In this document: positions 12,111 through 12,985 of the stretch, piece by piece | How the letters are laid out: each line of letters begins with the position of its first letter | Position numbering within the stretch: position 1 is the stretch's first letter | NCBI GenBank assembly: GCA_012510695.1 | Contig: JAAZHN010000118.1 | Span: 1 to 12,985, forward strand | Source: Mollicutes bacterium | GTDB lineage: Bacteria; Bacillota_I; Bacilli_A; RF39; UBA660 | Direction: 5' to 3' | Length of the DNA: 12,985 bases | Translations under genes and position numbers: made by a program | Notes under the pieces: generated by a model | Told to the model about the DNA's origin: nothing | Database searches by the model: none | Seen by the model: the letters and a program-made list of their open reading frames with translations, nothing else

Positions 12111-12961
12111 TGGATGGTATTATCATCGTCAATAAAGAAAAAGATAAAACAAGTCGTGATGTAGTTAACTACTTAAACGACTTTTTTGAAATGACTAAAA
12201 TTGGTCATGCTGGGACTTTGGATCCCCTTGCAACAGGGGTATTAATTATTACACTTGGTAAATGTACAAAACTAACTGATCTATTAACTGGTCATGATAA
12301 AGAATATATCGCAACCATGAAACTCGGGCTAAGAACTGATACTTATGACATAACAGGTAAAATAACTAGTCAAGAAGATGTTAACTTAAATTTTGATGAA
12401 ATTAAACAATCTGTAAACCACTTTTTAGGTGAATATGAACAAGAAGTACCAATTTATTCTGCAGTAAAAGTAAATGGAAAAAAATTATATGAATATGCAA
12501 GAAATAATGAAAGTGTTGAACTTCCTAAAAGATTAGTAAAAATAAAAGAAATTGAAATTATTAAAATCGAAGAAGAAATTGTTACTTTTAGGGTTTTAGT
12601 CTCAAAAGGGACATATATTCGTAGTTTAATTAATGATATTGGAAATTATTTAGGTTGCGGAGCAACAATGATAGAGTTAATTAGAACTAAACAAGGGGAA
12701 TATAGTATTAATGATTCTTACACTTTAAAAGACATAGTTACTAATAATTATAAATTTATAGAATTAAATGAATATTTAAAAATATTTCCAAGTCAACAAA
12801 TTGATGAAAGTAATGAAAAATTAATTAAAAATGGAGCACTTATCAATAAGACATTTGATGATAAGTACTTAGTTTATTATGAAGGTGATAAGCCGATTGC
12901 TATCTATCAAGAATATATTAAAGATAATACTAAAGCTAAACCTTTTATGATGATAAACTAA
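12110..12961 (+). CDS. truB: tRNA pseudouridine(55) synthase TruB
   Basis: Converts U55 of the T loop of tRNAs to pseudouridine. 283 aa, near the usual length. Catalytic motif GHAGTLDPLATGVLII with catalytic D38; later VPIYSAVKVNGKKLYEYAR and VSKGTYIRSLINDIG segments are typical, and the C-terminal region (about 230-283, NGALINKTFDDKYLVYYEGDKPIAIYQ) fits the PUA-like TruB C domain. The start shares one base with the rbfA stop (TAATG), with AGAGGAAAAG just upstream. The remaining 24 bases to the window end (12962-12985) hold no recognisable gene; ribF commonly follows in this operon, but its start is not visible here. Confidence 0.97.
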   Translation: MDGIIIVNKEKDKTSRDVVNYLNDFFEMTKIGHAGTLDPLATGVLIITLGKCTKLTDLLTGHDKEYIATMKLGLRTDTYDITGKITSQEDVNLNFDEIKQSVNHFLGEYEQEVPIYSAVKVNGKKLYEYARNNESVELPKRLVKIKEIEIIKIEEEIVTFRVLVSKGTYIRSLINDIGNYLGCGATMIELIRTKQGEYSINDSYTLKDIVTNNYKFIELNEYLKIFPSQQIDESNEKLIKNGALINKTFDDKYLVYYEGDKPIAIYQEYIKDNTKAKPFMMIN

Positions 12962-12985
12962 ATAAGCAAGTGACAAGTAATAAAA

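Noticed and set aside
1..12985. Mycoplasma-type code (TGA read as Trp)
   Set aside because: TGA terminates infB, the 4518 gene and the 5156 gene at sensible ends, while conserved Trp positions are TGG, so TGA is a stop here.

Overview
This is a low-GC, tightly packed bacterial chromosome segment that looks like Bacillota, most likely a Bacilli-type lineage close to Erysipelotrichales, Mollicutes or RF39-like gut bacteria. The reasons are strong A/T codon preference, AGGAGG/GGTGA ribosome binding sites, Bacillus-type families (YutD, DUF1292, YlxR, a short [4Fe-4S] ferredoxin) and the Firmicutes order rimP-nusA-ylxR-infB-rbfA-truB. TGA is a real stop codon (for example at the ends of infB and the 4518 gene) and Trp is TGG, so this is not the mycoplasma code. 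The lineage call is inference; no search was possible.

Left part (1-1740): the N-terminal two thirds of tryptophanyl-tRNA synthetase (minus strand, cut by the window edge) diverges from an RluB-type rRNA pseudouridine synthase. The latter converges on a single-cluster ferredoxin through a short A/T-rich hairpin shared by both 3' ends.

Middle part (1739-7938): mostly poorly characterised genes. One unit holds an acidic C-terminally anchored membrane protein, yutD, a DUF1292-like gene and a repeat-rich LysM protein, and ends at a clear terminator. Then come tRNA-Arg(ACG) with its own promoter and terminator, and a HAD-family 5'(3')-deoxyribonucleotidase. A second unit places a long coiled-coil, proline-rich protein with a Rho_N/SAP-like C-terminal helix pair between two DUF1292 paralogues, and ends at a terminator. 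An orphan 151-aa gene with a TTG start and a structured leader follows.

Right part (7940-12961): the conserved translation and transcription operon, from a strong extended -10 promoter and an attenuator-like leader hairpin. Its genes are rimP (only an N-terminal domain), nusA, ylxR/rnpM, infB, rbfA and truB, nearly all overlapping or a few bases apart. They act together in 30S maturation, transcription elongation and termination, initiation, and tRNA U55 modification. ylxQ, usual between ylxR and infB, is absent.

Nearly every recognisable promoter has an extended -10 (TGnTATAAT-like), and several predicted 5' leaders are only about 10-20 nt. The three longer leaders (4518, 7483 and rimP) each contain a hairpin. 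I see no CRISPR array, insertion sequence, phage gene or defence system. The most interesting unexplained material is the DUF1292/coiled-coil unit, the unexported LysM protein and the reduced RimP. No intergenic stretch over 300 bases is empty: 4191-4517 holds terminator, promoter, tRNA, terminator, promoter and leader.
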